Source: Gymnothorax reevesii (lineage: Eukaryota > Chordata > Actinopteri > Anguilliformes > Muraenidae). Taken from it: a DNA stretch of 64,000 bases. Every line of letters begins with the position of its first letter. Position 1 is the first letter of the stretch. The notes beneath the pieces are model-generated. The model had not been told where the DNA came from, made no database searches, and saw only the letters and a list, made by a program, of their open reading frames with translations. The stretch lies in the NCBI GenBank assembly GCA_029721435.1, contig CM056573.1, positions 5,695,501 to 5,759,500 on the forward strand. The letters are read 5' to 3'. Positions 24,204 through 35,190 of this stretch are shown here, piece by piece. A program made the translations under genes and the position numbers.

Positions 24204-25934
24204 CCTGCATGTATCAAATGGTATTACGACTCCCACAATTAACTGACTTATAATAGTACCAGCAGGAGTAGTTATAATTTGAATAATGGTATTAGTATCA
24301 GTCGTACTATTACTACTAACAATAATAACAATCATTAAATTGTCGTTGGTAGTAACGCTTTAGCAGTAGTAATCAACACTTGTATTCTGGAACTACACTG
24401 TACAGATGGCTTAACTGCATATTTTTTATTTCATCAGTTGTAGGCCTATAGCTAGTAACAACGCAAAGTTCAGCTTGCAGACCTACTTAATGTCACTGAA
24501 GTTTACAAAATAAAACTTCTTGTACGCCAATACATCGAAATTGTAGTTTACTTCTATTGTCGCTCAACGCTGGTCTCAAAAGCACTCAGATTTGCTTTAA
24601 CGTTCAAACTGTTTTTCTCAGAAATTTGTTGAGACCGTAATTGGGTAAGACCGATGCATCGCTGCGCAGCGTTTACATGGCACGAAATCCAAAGGTAAAC
24701 ACATTAACCTATTTGAGGGAGCTTTTGGTGGAAATAATTTATTAAAGACTCCGAGAACAAGACTTAAGTTTGCGTAAAAACTTGATTGCATTCAAATTGA
24801 TGTAGTTCCTTTCTCTATTTCGTGCAGGTACAATTTCTGCAAAAATGACGGACGCTAAAAATAAAGACGGCACACGAAAAGAAAAAAGCAGTATTGTCCG
24901 ACAAATGGATAATTATATCATCGGTAAATCAAAGAAATATTACCAATCATGTATTGAGGATAACACTTGCTGTTTGAAAAGAAAGTATTTAGTTAAAACA
25001 TATGGTTACCCTGTATAATGCAATATCCATCTAATTATGTTTTTTCAAAGACTGATGAATACTCTTAACAATTTGCCGCATCGGAGGTAAACCACAGAAG
25101 AGCTTTATTTTCCAACCACATTTCCCAGGCGCTTGAAACGGGCCTCCCTCGTAGCTAGTAGTACTTTGGCGCCACCACGTGTTGGCTGATAACTTAAAGG
25201 CTCGTGCATCACTGTGTGCCTCGGTTTTGAATATTTCAGTTCGGGCTTTACAGGTTGTTCGGGGATGCTGAATGATGGGCTGGCCTATACATTACAGTGA
25301 GACAGCATATGCCTCGTTTTTTTCCTCCCTTTGAAATGTGGTTGCCATATTAGGACACCGGCAGTGAGTTTTTGGTCAATCGAATGGCCAAAATGGAAAA
25401 GTCAGATTTGAACTGAGTAGTCTAAAATGTCATGAACATCATTATTAATCATTATTTTAGTTAATGCCACCAGCATAAATTGTAATTTTTTTAGCCTATT
25501 CATAGTTTTTTTTTAGATAAACTTCCGCTGTGACTATTACCTTTTCAAATTAGCAGTTGGCTTTTCAGAAAAATTGTATTTAGGCCTAAAAACCGGGAAT
25601 TTTTTTTTTTTTTTTTTTGGCAGGGCAACATGGGCAAACGAAAGAAAAACGACCAGGGTCCCGCTACGGACATGTTTGCAGTACCGTGAAAATTTGTCTT
25701 TCTCGAATATAGGAAAACTTTCAATTCTCGCAAAGTGAGTGCAAAAACCCACAAATTTAAATCATACCAATGAGTGATTACACTAAAAATAGTCTAGAAC
25801 AGATAATCAGTATCGTAAACGGCAATCATTGTTTCCAAAAAGAAATCGGCATTTATAAATATCAGTAAACAAGAATATTAGATCTCTGCTTCTAGAAAGA
25901 GCTGCTGCCGCCCCCCGCCCCCAAAAAAGCATCA
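24204..25934. other. Non-coding stretch, no gene seen
   Basis: AT-rich DNA with a poly-T run near 25601-25618 and TAGGCCTA at 24441 and 25581. The short ORFs show no domain. Confidence 0.5.
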
Positions 25935-26282
25935 GGGTGGGTACCATTGCCTCCCACAGCAAGAATGCCGTGGGTAGCCTACGACTCCGATCTGGGGCCT
26001 TTCTGCGTGGAGTCTGCGCGTTCTCCCCGTGTTGGGGCAGGTTGCTCTCGGTAGTCTACTCCGGTTTCCTCCCACAGTCTAAAGACATGCATGTCAGGCT
26101 AATTGGAGTCTCTACATTGCCCATAGGTATGTGTGTGTGAGTGAATGGTGTCTGCGCCCGGCGAAGGATTGGCAAGCTGTCCAGGGTGAGTCACTGCTTT
26201 TCACCCATAGTCAGCTGGGATAGACTCCAGCAACCCAAGAGGGAAAGAGGCAGTAGGGGCCTGTAGATAATAGATGGATGGA
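25935..26282 (+). mobile_element. tRNA-derived SINE, AFC-like, with LINE2-type tail
   Basis: Shows the order typical of this widespread fish family: a decayed pol III B-box area, GGGGCCTTTCTGCGTGGAGT, TTCTCCCCGTG, TCCTCCCACAGTCTAAAGAC, ATGCATGTCAGGCTAATTGG, ATTGCCCATAGGTATG, a GTCCAGGGTGAG block, GCTGGGATAGACTCCAGCA, and a TAGATGGATGGA tail. The + strand ORF over it is fortuitous. The family name is from memory and may differ; the SINE assignment is firm. Confidence 0.8.
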
Positions 26283-26706
26283 ATATTTATATCACCTCCA
26301 GCGAAACACAATCTCTGTTTCTATTACTAATACTTATTTTGAAAGGCAAGTCATTGGGCTCCGAAAGCTTTGTTTTTTCACCAACTTCAAACATTTGATT
26401 CCTTTTCTTAGCACGCAAAAGATGTAAAAAAAAAAAAAGGAAGTGAAGATTGGAGAATTAAAAAAACATGAATTAGTGGAGTGGAACATCCTCGCTTCGT
26501 TAGACGTCAGTTTGAAGCGATGTCAGTCACAGGTATGGAAGGTGCGTGGCAGATGGGAAGCAGTAACTCGTGACACAGGAGATCCTTTGCAAACATCGCG
26601 CTTTTTGTCAACAGGACCTCTGCAGTGGACGGTTCCGTCAATCTTTACTCAGCACATCTTTGGGATACATCATAAACATCATATTTGTTGTGTTATGGCC
26701 CCAATT

Positions 26707-27171
26707 TGTTATTAAATTTACGACAGCACGGGATGACAGAGACAATTTTAAAACTTAAAAACATTTAATAAAACAAACACTTTAACTAATCTACTATCTA
26801 CTCCAATGACCAAGATTGATAAATACAAAACAGAAATATTTACAGTCCCTTTGATGGGGTTACTTGGTGATGTCCTGGGTGAGGTAAATGCTCTTTCACA
26901 GGCAAAAATCCACTAAAAGCTTCACAGGTCTTGAACAGAATGACAGGTCTGGACACATGTATCCTTCTCCTTGCAATTTCTCCTACTACTCCACTCCCTC
27001 AATTTTCCTCCTTATATACTCTTTTGTAGACCCTTCCCACATTTAGACCTCTTTTTTTATTCTCTGGGACTTGTCCCAGACATGCCCAAGACATGCCCAA
27101 ACCTAGCTTCAGTCTGGGCTTAACATAAGAAAGGTCAATACTGCCATTTAGTGGCTACTATTCGCATTACA
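26707..27171 (-). repeat. 3' LTR of the Gmr1-like element
   Basis: Same boundaries as the 5' copy. Immediately upstream on the minus strand is the purine tract GGAATGGAGG (27172-27181 on +), the likely polypurine tract. Confidence 0.9.
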
Positions 27172-27259
27172 CCTCCATTCCAAAAGGGAAAAATTTTGAC
27201 TCATAAAGGCAAAATTTTTCTTTTCAAAACAAAAATGGTTAAGTAGACACTTGTATGTG

Positions 27260-27264
<5 letters not shown>

Positions 27265-27342
<78 letters not shown>
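27265..27342 (+). repeat. (AT)n microsatellite inside the retrotransposon
   Basis: About 78 bp of AT dinucleotides between the pol end and the 3' LTR. Tyr/Ile-rich frames over it are artefacts. Confidence 0.95.
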
Positions 27343-27350
<8 letters not shown>

Positions 27351-27384
27351 CACAATGTGATAATAAACGTGATATATACACATA

Positions 27385-28700
27385 CTCAAACACGGGATAA
27401 GCAATCAGCAATTACATTGTCAGTACCCTTTACATGCTTAATTTCCAAGTCAAACTCCTGTAAAATCAAACTCCAATTCAACAATCTCCAATTCTTGTTT
27501 TTCATCTTACTCAAATACATTAACGGATTGTGGCCAGTATACGCAATCATTGACTTTTGCCCTGTACAAACATAAACATCAAAGTGTTATAAAGATAGAA
27601 CCAGAGCCAACAGCTCCTTCTCTATTGTGGAATAATTCTTTTGGTGGCGATTGAACTTCCTGGAGAAGTATGCCACGGGATGCTCAATGTCATCAGAGTC
27701 ACTTCTCTGTAAGAGCACAGATCCACCAGCTTGGTCGCTAGCATCGACCGCGATGGAGAACGGTTTGTTGAAGTCAGGAGATTTGAGCACGGGAAAGCGA
27801 CACAGCAGAGACTTCAGGTGATCGAAGGCTCTCTGGCATGCATCATCCCAAGTGAACTTTATACCTTTCTTCAGTTGGTTGGTGGGACTGAGAGCAATCT
27901 CAGCAAAGTTCTTGCAGAACTTGCGGTAGTACCCGATCATTCCAAGGAAGCGGCGCAAAGCTTTTTTTGTTGTCAGGAACTGGAAAGTCCATGATGGCTT
28001 GGACTATGGCATTAAAGGGTGCCACCTTACCCTGGCCTATGACGTAGCCAAGATAGGTGACAGTAGCACAACCAAAGTCACTCTTGTTCAGGTTAACAGT
28101 CAGATTAGCCTGGGTCAGGCGCTGGAATAACGTCTCTACATCTTTTAGATGTTCTTCCCAGGAGTCACTTCATGTGATCAGGTCGTTGATGTACGCACCT
28201 GTGTGTGGCAATCCGGCGATTGTAGACTGTATCATCCTTTGGAACGTGGCTGGGGCATTTTTCATGCCAAAGGGTAGGACTTCATACTGGTACAACCAAG
28301 ATGGTGTGTCAAAAGCAGAGATGCTCTTGGCCTCTCAGTTAAAGGCACACACCAATAACCCTTCAATAAATCAATCTTTGTCAGAAACTTTGCTTGCCCT
28401 ACTCTATCAATACAATCATCAATCCTAGGTATTGGAAACACGTCAGTTCTAGTTACAGCATTGATTTTGCGATAATCTGTGCAGAATCTAGTACTTCCAT
28501 CAGGTTTTGGAACTAGCACACAGGGTGAACTCCAATCTGAGTTGGAGGGTCTGATAATATCATGTTCGAACATGTACTCAACCTCTTTCTCAGCAATCTC
28601 TCTCTTTTCAGGATTCATCTGGTACAGATGCTGTTTTATTGGTTTGGCATTACCAACATCTACATCATGAGAAGCTATAGAAACTCTTTTTGGAACATCA
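27385..28700 (-). pseudogene. Reverse transcriptase-RNase H of the Gmr1-like element (disrupted)
   Basis: RT blocks are in order: WSSPCVLVPKPDGS, FCTDYRKINAVT, LTKIDLLKGYWCVPL, then a frameshift near 28330, then YQYEVLPFGMKNAPATFQRM. The catalytic box reads YIND at 28182-28193, where the family has YIDD or similar, and a TGA follows at 28170-28172. Next come the thumb (RRFLGMIGYYRKFCKNFAE) and RNase H (AVDASDQAGGSVLLQ, STIEKELLALV), with a stop at 27587. RNase H-like sequence continues to about 27385 (ADCLSRV). Non-functional. Confidence 0.9.
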
Positions 28701-28899
28701 GGAAATAGATCTTTATATTTCTTGATCAACCTCTCAAACTGATCTTTCTGTGTGGGTTCTAAGTGCTGGAGTTTTACATCAAGATTTTGCAACACTTCAG
28801 AATTTGGAAATTTAGCTTCAGCTTTAATTCTAGGTTCATCATCTTGAAACTCCCCCTCATCTTCACACGCCTCGACCATAGGAGAATCTGAAGTGACAC

Positions 28900-29997
28900 C
28901 TGCAACCCTAGCATTTCTGTCATGATAAGGCTTCAGCATGTTAAAGTGACACAACTGTTTTGGCTTTCTCCCATCTGGAGTCTTCATAATGTAATTCAGA
29001 TCATTGAGTTTTGTTAGAATTTCATACGGACCATGAAATCTAGCCTGCAATGGATTGGACTGCAAGGGAAACAACACAAGAACCTTGTGTCCTGGTTTAA
29101 ACTCACGGCTTCTAGCCTTATGATCATACCAAGTTTTCATTTTTCCCTGACTTGATTTCAAGTTCTCTTTGGCTTGGTCACAAGCTGCACGCAATCTTTC
29201 CTTGAACTTGCAAACATAGACTAACAGACTGATATGCGGCTCTTCCTCTTGCCATTGTTCACTCAATAATAGCAAAGGTCCTCTCACTTCATGGCCAAGC
29301 ACTGGGTCAAATGGACTGAATCCAGTAGACTCCTGCACTGCTTCTCTAGCTGCAAACAACAGCAAATGAGCATCTTCATCCCAGTCTTTCTCATGGTCAT
29401 ACCAATAAGTCCTCATCATTGTCTTGAGAGTGGAATGAAACCGCTCTAAGGCACCCTGACTCTCTGGATGATAGGCACTAGAAAGAATATGCTTCGCACC
29501 CAGTTCATACACAACCTGCTGAAACAAACCAGATGTGAAATTGCTACCTTAGTCTGACTGAATTTCCCTGGGAAGGCCAAACAACATGAAGAACTTTATC
29601 AAAGCCTTCGAGATTGCAGTTTCCTTGATGTTACGTAGAGGTATAGCTTCAGGGAATCTGGTAGATGCGCACATGATTGTCAACAAGTACTGATTTCCAG
29701 ATCTAGTTTTGGACCAACACAATCAACAATGACCTTGAAGAAGGGCTCCCCAAATGCTGGGATAGGCAGCAATGGAGCTACAGGTGGGTCTAACTGGTGT
29801 TTTCCAACTACCTGACAAGAGTGACAGGTTTTGCAGAAGTTGGAAACGTCTTTCTGAAGCCCGGGCCAGAAGAAGTGTTTCATGATCTTATCAACAGTCA
29901 TGTTAACACCAAGATGACCTCCTAAAGGTAAACTATGAGCCATTGTTAATATCTCATTCCTGTAGACCTTCGGAACAACAATTTGCCTAACCACTGC
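28900..29997 (-). pseudogene. Integrase region of the Gmr1-like element (frameshifted)
   Basis: The N-terminal H2C2 zinc motif is visible (AHSLPLGGH ... CKTCHSC, about 29940-29810), then the first catalytic Asp in VIVDCVGP. Near 29700 a small deletion shifts the frame, and a TAA follows the second catalytic Asp region (QSD). The frame reopens at 29527 with the Glu-bearing segment HPESQGALERFH, giving a D,D35E arrangement, and a C-terminal GPY/F-like motif (RFHGPYEIL). Integrase joins element cDNA to the chromosome. Its position before RT is the diagnostic feature. Confidence 0.9.
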
Positions 29998-30960
29998 CTA
30001 ATCTGCATTGGCAGGGATATCAGGAGGGCGCCACTTCCGCATCAACACACCATCGTTGAGATAATACCCAACTGGAACTGCGTCTGTTTCTTTATCAGGA
30101 AGGGCTCTCCTCTTTAGTACACAGATTTCAGGATCATTAGTTTGCTCCTCAATCAACCGCTTTCTGGACAGAGACAAGTCTCCAGACACATCAGAATCAC
30201 CAGAACTATCTGGCTGGCTGAATAGAGAACTGATAAAAGTATCTGATAAGTCCTCAAACGGAGAAACCATAGTAGGCCAATCAGAGTCATGAGGCGAACC
30301 ACCTGAGTCCTGACTATTAAATGTACTGGACGGCACCACATCATCTTCTTCTTTAGCCTTCTTGGCCATAGCATGAGTCACTGCGCAGGAAGGATACAGA
30401 GATGGGTCTTCATCGCCATCTTCAGTGCTCGGCTGTGAAGTAAGATGAACAGGGGGAACTACATTGCCCCCAGCCAGGTCATTGCCTAGCAACAGAGAAA
30501 CACCTTTGATAGGTAAACTTGACATAAGTCCCACCTTTACCTGTCCTGTAACCAAATCTGACTTCAACAATACAGAGCACAGGGGTACAGATACAGTCCT
30601 CCCTTCAATACATTGTTCAAGTATGAAATCCCCAGAAGCGGTCTCATCACGTAACTCCAAGGAGTCCATCAACAAAAGTGACTGAGAAGCTCCGGTATCC
30701 CTTAGGATATATATGGGGACAGGACTAGTATGCTCATTGAGAGCCACAAATCCCTCTGACACAAATCGAAGAAATTCCTCCCTCACGAAGTCAGCTGTAT
30801 CAGGCTTTTTAGCCCCACAAGAAGCAGGCAATTTAGTAGATTGGTTATCTACTACAAGGGTTTCTAACCTTGTTTTCACAAAGGCATTTGGTTTGGTATC
30901 CTTTTCTTTTTCTTTCTTAGCTTTAAGGAACCACCAGTTAGTTGTAACATGACCAGATTT
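29998..30960 (-). pseudogene. Protease region of the Gmr1-like element
   Basis: In the same frame as gag after the 30961 TAG. Contains the aspartic-protease active-site motif LRDTGAS (codons about 30702-30682), followed by flap-like hydrophobic sequence (LLLGNDLAGG). It ends at a TAG (29998-30000), after which the same frame continues into integrase. The protease would cleave the element polyprotein. Confidence 0.85.
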
Positions 30961-32119
30961 CTAGCAATAACTGCAAACTAGACCACTTTTGTCACTGTCA
31001 GCTTTCACACTTTGATCAGACCTGTTACTGGATTTCTGAGCACCATCACCAGATTTGTCTTTGTCTTTGGGTGAGGAATCTAGGGTATCACCATTACCTT
31101 TTTTCTGAAATTGGAACCATCTATTGTTACTGCTAGACTGAAATTTAGACTTATGTGTGAGAACATAGTCATTTGCAAATTTGGCAGCTGATTGCAAATT
31201 CAGTGCTTGCTTCTCATTAAGGTAGGTCTTAATATCATCCTTAACACAGTTCTTGAATTCTTCAACTAACATCATCTCTTTTAGTGAGTTGAAATCATCC
31301 TTGACCTCCATAGAAGTACACCAGCGCTCAAAGCAAACCTGCTTCTCGTTAGCAAATTCCACATAAGTCTGATTGTCAGATTTCTTCAGACCTCTGAATT
31401 TCTGTCGGTAAGCCTCTGGAACCAACTGATAAGCTCTCAAAATAACCTTTTTGACAACCTCATAATCAGAGGAATCATCTGCAGACAAAGCCGAATAGGC
31501 TTGTTGAGCTTTACCCTTGAGGACAATTTGCAACAACAGTGGCTAGTGTTCCTCTGGCCACGGGCAACTCTTTGTTACCTTTTCAAAACAGTGGAAATAG
31601 TTGTCAACATCCTTCTCTGCAAATAGAGGCACCAGTTTAACCTCCTGGCTAGCCCGAAATTTATTTTCAGTTGCTATTTTTATTTTTAGCTGCTCCATTT
31701 GGAGCCTTTCTTCTGTATCGAATCTTTGTAAATTGAAATCACTCTGTCTTGCTAATTTTTCTAACTCAAACTGTCTTTGTTTTTTTTTCTTCCCTTTCTT
31801 TCTCTCTTTCTTCCCTCTCAAATTCTCTTTGTTTTTCTCTTTCCTCCCTTTCTCTCTCTCTTTCTTCCCTTGCAATCTCGAGCTGTTTTAATTTCAGTTC
31901 AATTTCTACATTTGGATTTTCCACTGGAAACTGTTCCAGATCTCCTGGTGCAAACACATTTTCATCAATGTAATATTCAACTATCTCTCTAGCCAGTCTT
32001 GCTTTTCGCATGGCTGGTTTTACCTCTGTCAGCTCTAAATGTCTGCATATTTCTAGCAGTTCTGTCTTTTTAAAAGACTTCAAAACCTCTACGGTTGGTG
32101 ATGCCAAGAAATCATCCAT
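30961..32119 (-). pseudogene. gag of the Gmr1-like element (disrupted)
   Basis: Starts at ATG 32119 (MDDFLAS) after a (TA)n-bearing leader. The N-terminal half has a SAP-like helical stretch (LKSFKKTELLEICRHLEL) and a long Glu/Arg/Lys coiled-coil tract (about 31900-31780) in which the frame is lost at a purine run. The reading then continues with the capsid-like part (YFHCFEKV...). TAG codons interrupt it at 31543-31545 and 30961-30963. The second falls inside a zinc-knuckle-like CSYC..KSGH, whose last Cys position now reads Trp. Gag would package element RNA. Confidence 0.85.
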
Positions 32120-32133
32120 TGCTGTAGATCTGT

Positions 32134-32135
<2 letters not shown>

Positions 32136-32182
<47 letters not shown>
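32136..32182 (+). repeat. (TA)n microsatellite in the retrotransposon leader
   Basis: About 46 bp of TA just upstream of the gag start codon. Confidence 0.95.
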
Positions 32183-32184
<2 letters not shown>

Positions 32185-32253
32185 AAAATTCAAAAAACAA
32201 TTTTACAGTTTGAAATGTTAGATTTTCAATAAATGACTCAAACAAAGGTCTAT

Positions 32254-32271
32254 CCTGGACTTGAGCCCCCA
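32254..32271 (-). other. Primer-binding site of the retrotransposon (tRNA-Pro-like)
   Basis: Three bases after the 5' LTR the minus strand reads TGGGGGCTCAAGTCCAGG. Its first nine bases equal the start of the proline-tRNA primer site known from gammaretroviruses, and the rest is close to it. The position is right for a PBS. Confidence 0.6.
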
Positions 32272-32274
32272 ATT

Positions 32275-32738
32275 TGTTAATACATTTACGACAGCAAGGG
32301 ATGACAGAGACTATTTTAAAACTTAAACACATTTAATTAAACAAATACTTTAACTAATCTTCTATCTACTCTAATGACCAAGATTGATAAATACAAAACA
32401 GAAATATTTACAGTCCCTTTGGTGGTGTTGCTTAGTGATGTCCTGGGTGAAGAAAATGCTCTTTCACAGGCAAAAATCCACTAAAAGTTTCACGGGTCTT
32501 GAACAGAATGACAGGTCTGGTCACATGTATCCTTCTCCTTACAATTTCTCCTACTACTCCACTCCCTCAATTTTCCTCCTTATATACTCTTTTGCAGACC
32601 CCTCCCACATTTAGACATCTTTTTTTTTTATTCTCTGGGACTTGTCCCAGACATGCCTAAGAAATGTCCAAACCTAGCTTCAGTCTGGGCTTAACATAAG
32701 AAAGGTCAATACATCTAGTGGCTTCTATTCGCATTACA
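32275..32738 (-). repeat. 5' LTR of the Gmr1-like element
   Basis: On the minus strand begins TGTAATGC and ends TTAACA (canonical TG...CA). It carries the element's promoter by analogy with the family; TATATACTC-type sequence is visible within it on the + strand. Confidence 0.9.
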
Positions 32739-32805
32739 ATTCGGACAACAGCTGATTAAATTCTTTTGATTGCTGTTGCGGTTGGCTCAAAAACCAGCAT
32801 TCACA

Positions 32806-33015
32806 TAGGCTGTGTCTGAAATCACTCACTACTCACTACATTGTGCACTAATATAGTGGGTTCACCATTTTGTAGTGCTGTCCGAATTGTTCGTAAAAAT
32901 TTGTATCCCCTATATCGTGAACTCATTACATCTCACAATCCACCGCAAAATGTATTGAACATCCGATGGTCACTAACCCAGCTATACGTCCCATCATGCA
33001 CTGCATACAAACCGA
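32806..33015 (+). mobile_element. Fish MITE end (TGTCTGAAAT family)
   Basis: Starts CTGTGTCTGAAATCACTCAC and contains a CACTACTCACTACATTGTGC block and a TAGTGCTGTCCGAATTG block, the arrangement of a very common fish palindromic MITE. Only one end is clear. Confidence 0.55.
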
Positions 33016-33099
33016 AAAGCTCTTAAAAAGCTGTGTTTAGTCAACGGAGTTTAAAAACAGGCTCGAGACATTTATTGTATGAAATTCTTTATTTTGAAA

Positions 33100-34430
33100 A
33101 CGTTAAAAGATAAAAAAAAAACAGAGATAATCACCAAAAAAACTAATGGTCACCATGCCTATACCAAAACAAAAACAAAAAGGCAAATTGTTGACAACTG
33201 TCTTGCATGAGCAGCAAGATTATATGCTCGATTAGGAGTAGGAAGAAGTAAGAACTTATTTGATCCTACCCCTTGCATTACCACATTCTAAGGTCAAGTT
33301 ATAAAATTCTCTCTTATTATGTTTACAACATTCACCGTCTATTCAGGAACCAATGGTACTTACAATTTATTGACTATAATATTAAATAAGCTACTTATAT
33401 ACAAATATACACAGAATATTGCACCTGTATATAATACTGAATTTCTATACTTCTAGTACCCCCTGCGCACACACAGAAGAAGACATTACAAGACAATGTA
33501 TCCACGTTTGTCTAAACCCTGCCATTAATGTCCTGTGTCAAACTGCTGTTCCTCATCCTTATACAGTATTTATATAAAATTTGTATATGTTTTTTTTAAA
33601 CTCGCCAATGGTTTTACATGTCCTTAATTCATCTGTTAAACTGTTCCATAATTTGACCCCAGAGACTGACACACACATGCTTTTCAAGGTTGTTCTGACA
33701 CGATTTATGTTTAAGTTCAATTCCCCTCTTAGATTGTAGCCTCCTTTCTCTGAGAACAGTTTATTTATGTTGCTTGGTCGTAAGTTATTTTTTACTTTAA
33801 CTATTATTTGTGCTGTTTTAAACTGAATCAGATCTTGAATCCTACATTGTGGATGAATCTGATAGCGCTTTTCTGCATTATATTTATTGTTTTAAGATTA
33901 CTTTTATTTGTGCTTCCCCATACGTCTACACAATAGGTCAGATAATGTAAAATTAATGCCCAATATAAAATATATAGTGCTTTCAAGTCGAAGATCTGCC
34001 TTGCTTTTCCCAGGACAGCAATGCTCCGTGCCAGCTTCCCTCAAACATATTTAATATGTGGTTTCCAGCAGATTTTGTGGTCTAGAATTACACCAAGGAA
34101 TTTAATTTCATTTACTCCTTCTATGCTTATATTATCAATGTTTAATTTTACATCTATATTTCTCTTATAATATCCGAACAACATAAAATTAGTTTTGTTC
34201 AGATTTAAAGACAATTTATTTGCATCAAACCACCTTTTTAAGGTATTCATTTCCTTTGTAATCACCTCCAAAAGCTGCTGTAATTCCACATCTGAACAAA
34301 AAATATGTGTCATCTGCAAATAACACAAATCTTGAAACGTTAGATACCCTGCAAATATCATTAATATACATAATAAATAGTTTTGGTCCTAAAATGGATC
34401 CTTGAGGCATTCCGCATGTAATATTAATAA
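33100..34430 (-). pseudogene. 5'-truncated non-LTR retrotransposon (L2/jockey-type LINE), RT C-terminal part
   Basis: Minus-strand translation gives PQGSILGP, then the RT active site FADDT (about 34305-34317), a frameshift near 34300, RWFDANKLSLNLNKT, GVNEIKFLGVILDHKICWKPHI, an HYLTYCVDVWG block, and a C-terminal ORF2 part ending near 33567 (KKNIYKFYINTV then stop). A 3' UTR with the TTCTTCCTACTCCT motif typical of fish LINEs follows. The copy is 5'-truncated, as is usual for LINEs, and carries stops. The clade is inferred. Confidence 0.85.
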
Positions 34431-34582
34431 AACCTATTCTGATTTATTTGTACAAATTGTTGTTTATTAGCTTCAGGTGTGAAAATATATAAATTTTTTT
34501 TCTTTTTAATTGGAAACCAAGCAGCGCAGGAGACCTGATTGTTTACACAGGATATAAATGGACATTTAAGTACAATTAAAAC

Positions 34583-35190
34583 CAGTGGCGGTTCTAGAAG
34601 CGGGAATGGGGGGCGCAGACACGTCCCTTTATGACAATTAGTCCTGGTTAGTTCTCACTCATTTTCCTTTACTGACGCGTTTTCCAATTATCGTTATTGG
34701 CAACCGACGACACGGTTTCTCTCCATATGCGATGGAACAGCGATGAAATCATGGGCGAAATTCAGCACAGAAAAATAATTTTCTTATTAATAGGCCAGTC
34801 GACAGGTATGCAAATTTGAATAACATTGGTTTAAATACAGCAAATACTTGTCCAGATGATTGTCATCTTACCAAATCGGGGAGAAGCAGCACCAGTTAAG
34901 TGAGGAGTGCTCTCAAAGTGAACCTTTTGTTAATCATGAAAATGATTAGGTCAGGTCTAATAACTGTTTAAAATGGATGTTTTGTCACTGTTCTGACTTC
35001 TGGTTCCGCCACTGTACTGAGTTTAGCCTATGATTTTATTGCTGTTCCATCTGTTCCATCGCATATGGAGTGAAACCGTCTCTTCAGTTGCAAAATTACG
35101 ATAATTTGAAAACGCGTCAGTAAAGGAAAATGATTCAGAACAAGCCAGGACTAATTGTCACAAAGAGACGTGTCTGTCCAAGCAGATTAG
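34583..35190. mobile_element. Foldback hAT-like element, diverged copy
   Basis: Begins CAGTGGCGGTTCTAGAAGCG. The segment TCCTTTACTGACGCGTTTTC near 34670 returns as its reverse complement near 35120, so the two halves form a long imperfect hairpin. An internal GGTTCCGCCACTG (35002-35014) matches the inverted terminus. It is related to the copies at 48659 and 52216. Confidence 0.7.

Larger units (their letters stand above)
26707..32738 (-). mobile_element. Gmr1-like Ty3/gypsy LTR retrotransposon, complete but inactivated
   Basis: A 6.0 kb element on the minus strand with two LTRs of about 465 bp. Internal order is gag, protease, integrase, reverse transcriptase, RNase H. Integrase before RT is the hallmark of the Gmr1 group, first described in cod; ordinary Ty3/gypsy elements have integrase last. 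The LTRs differ by about 26 substitutions and two small indels by eye (about 6%), so the insertion is not recent. Several in-frame TAG codons, frameshifts and a changed RT catalytic residue show that this copy cannot make its own proteins. A 4-bp AATT target duplication is possible (26703-26706 and 32738-32741) but overlaps the LTR end. Confidence 0.92.

Noticed and set aside
27148..27411. Tyr/Ile-repeat ORFs
   Set aside because: Product of the (AT)n tract inside the retrotransposon.
28170..31545. APOBEC-like hypermutation of the retrotransposon
   Set aside because: Some stops and the YIND change fit G-to-A, but others (AAG-like to TAG, frameshifts) do not, and there are too few changes to separate editing from ordinary decay.
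31601..31992. Ser/Phe-rich + strand ORFs opposite gag
   Set aside because: Antisense shadows of the Glu/Arg-rich coiled-coil tract of gag.
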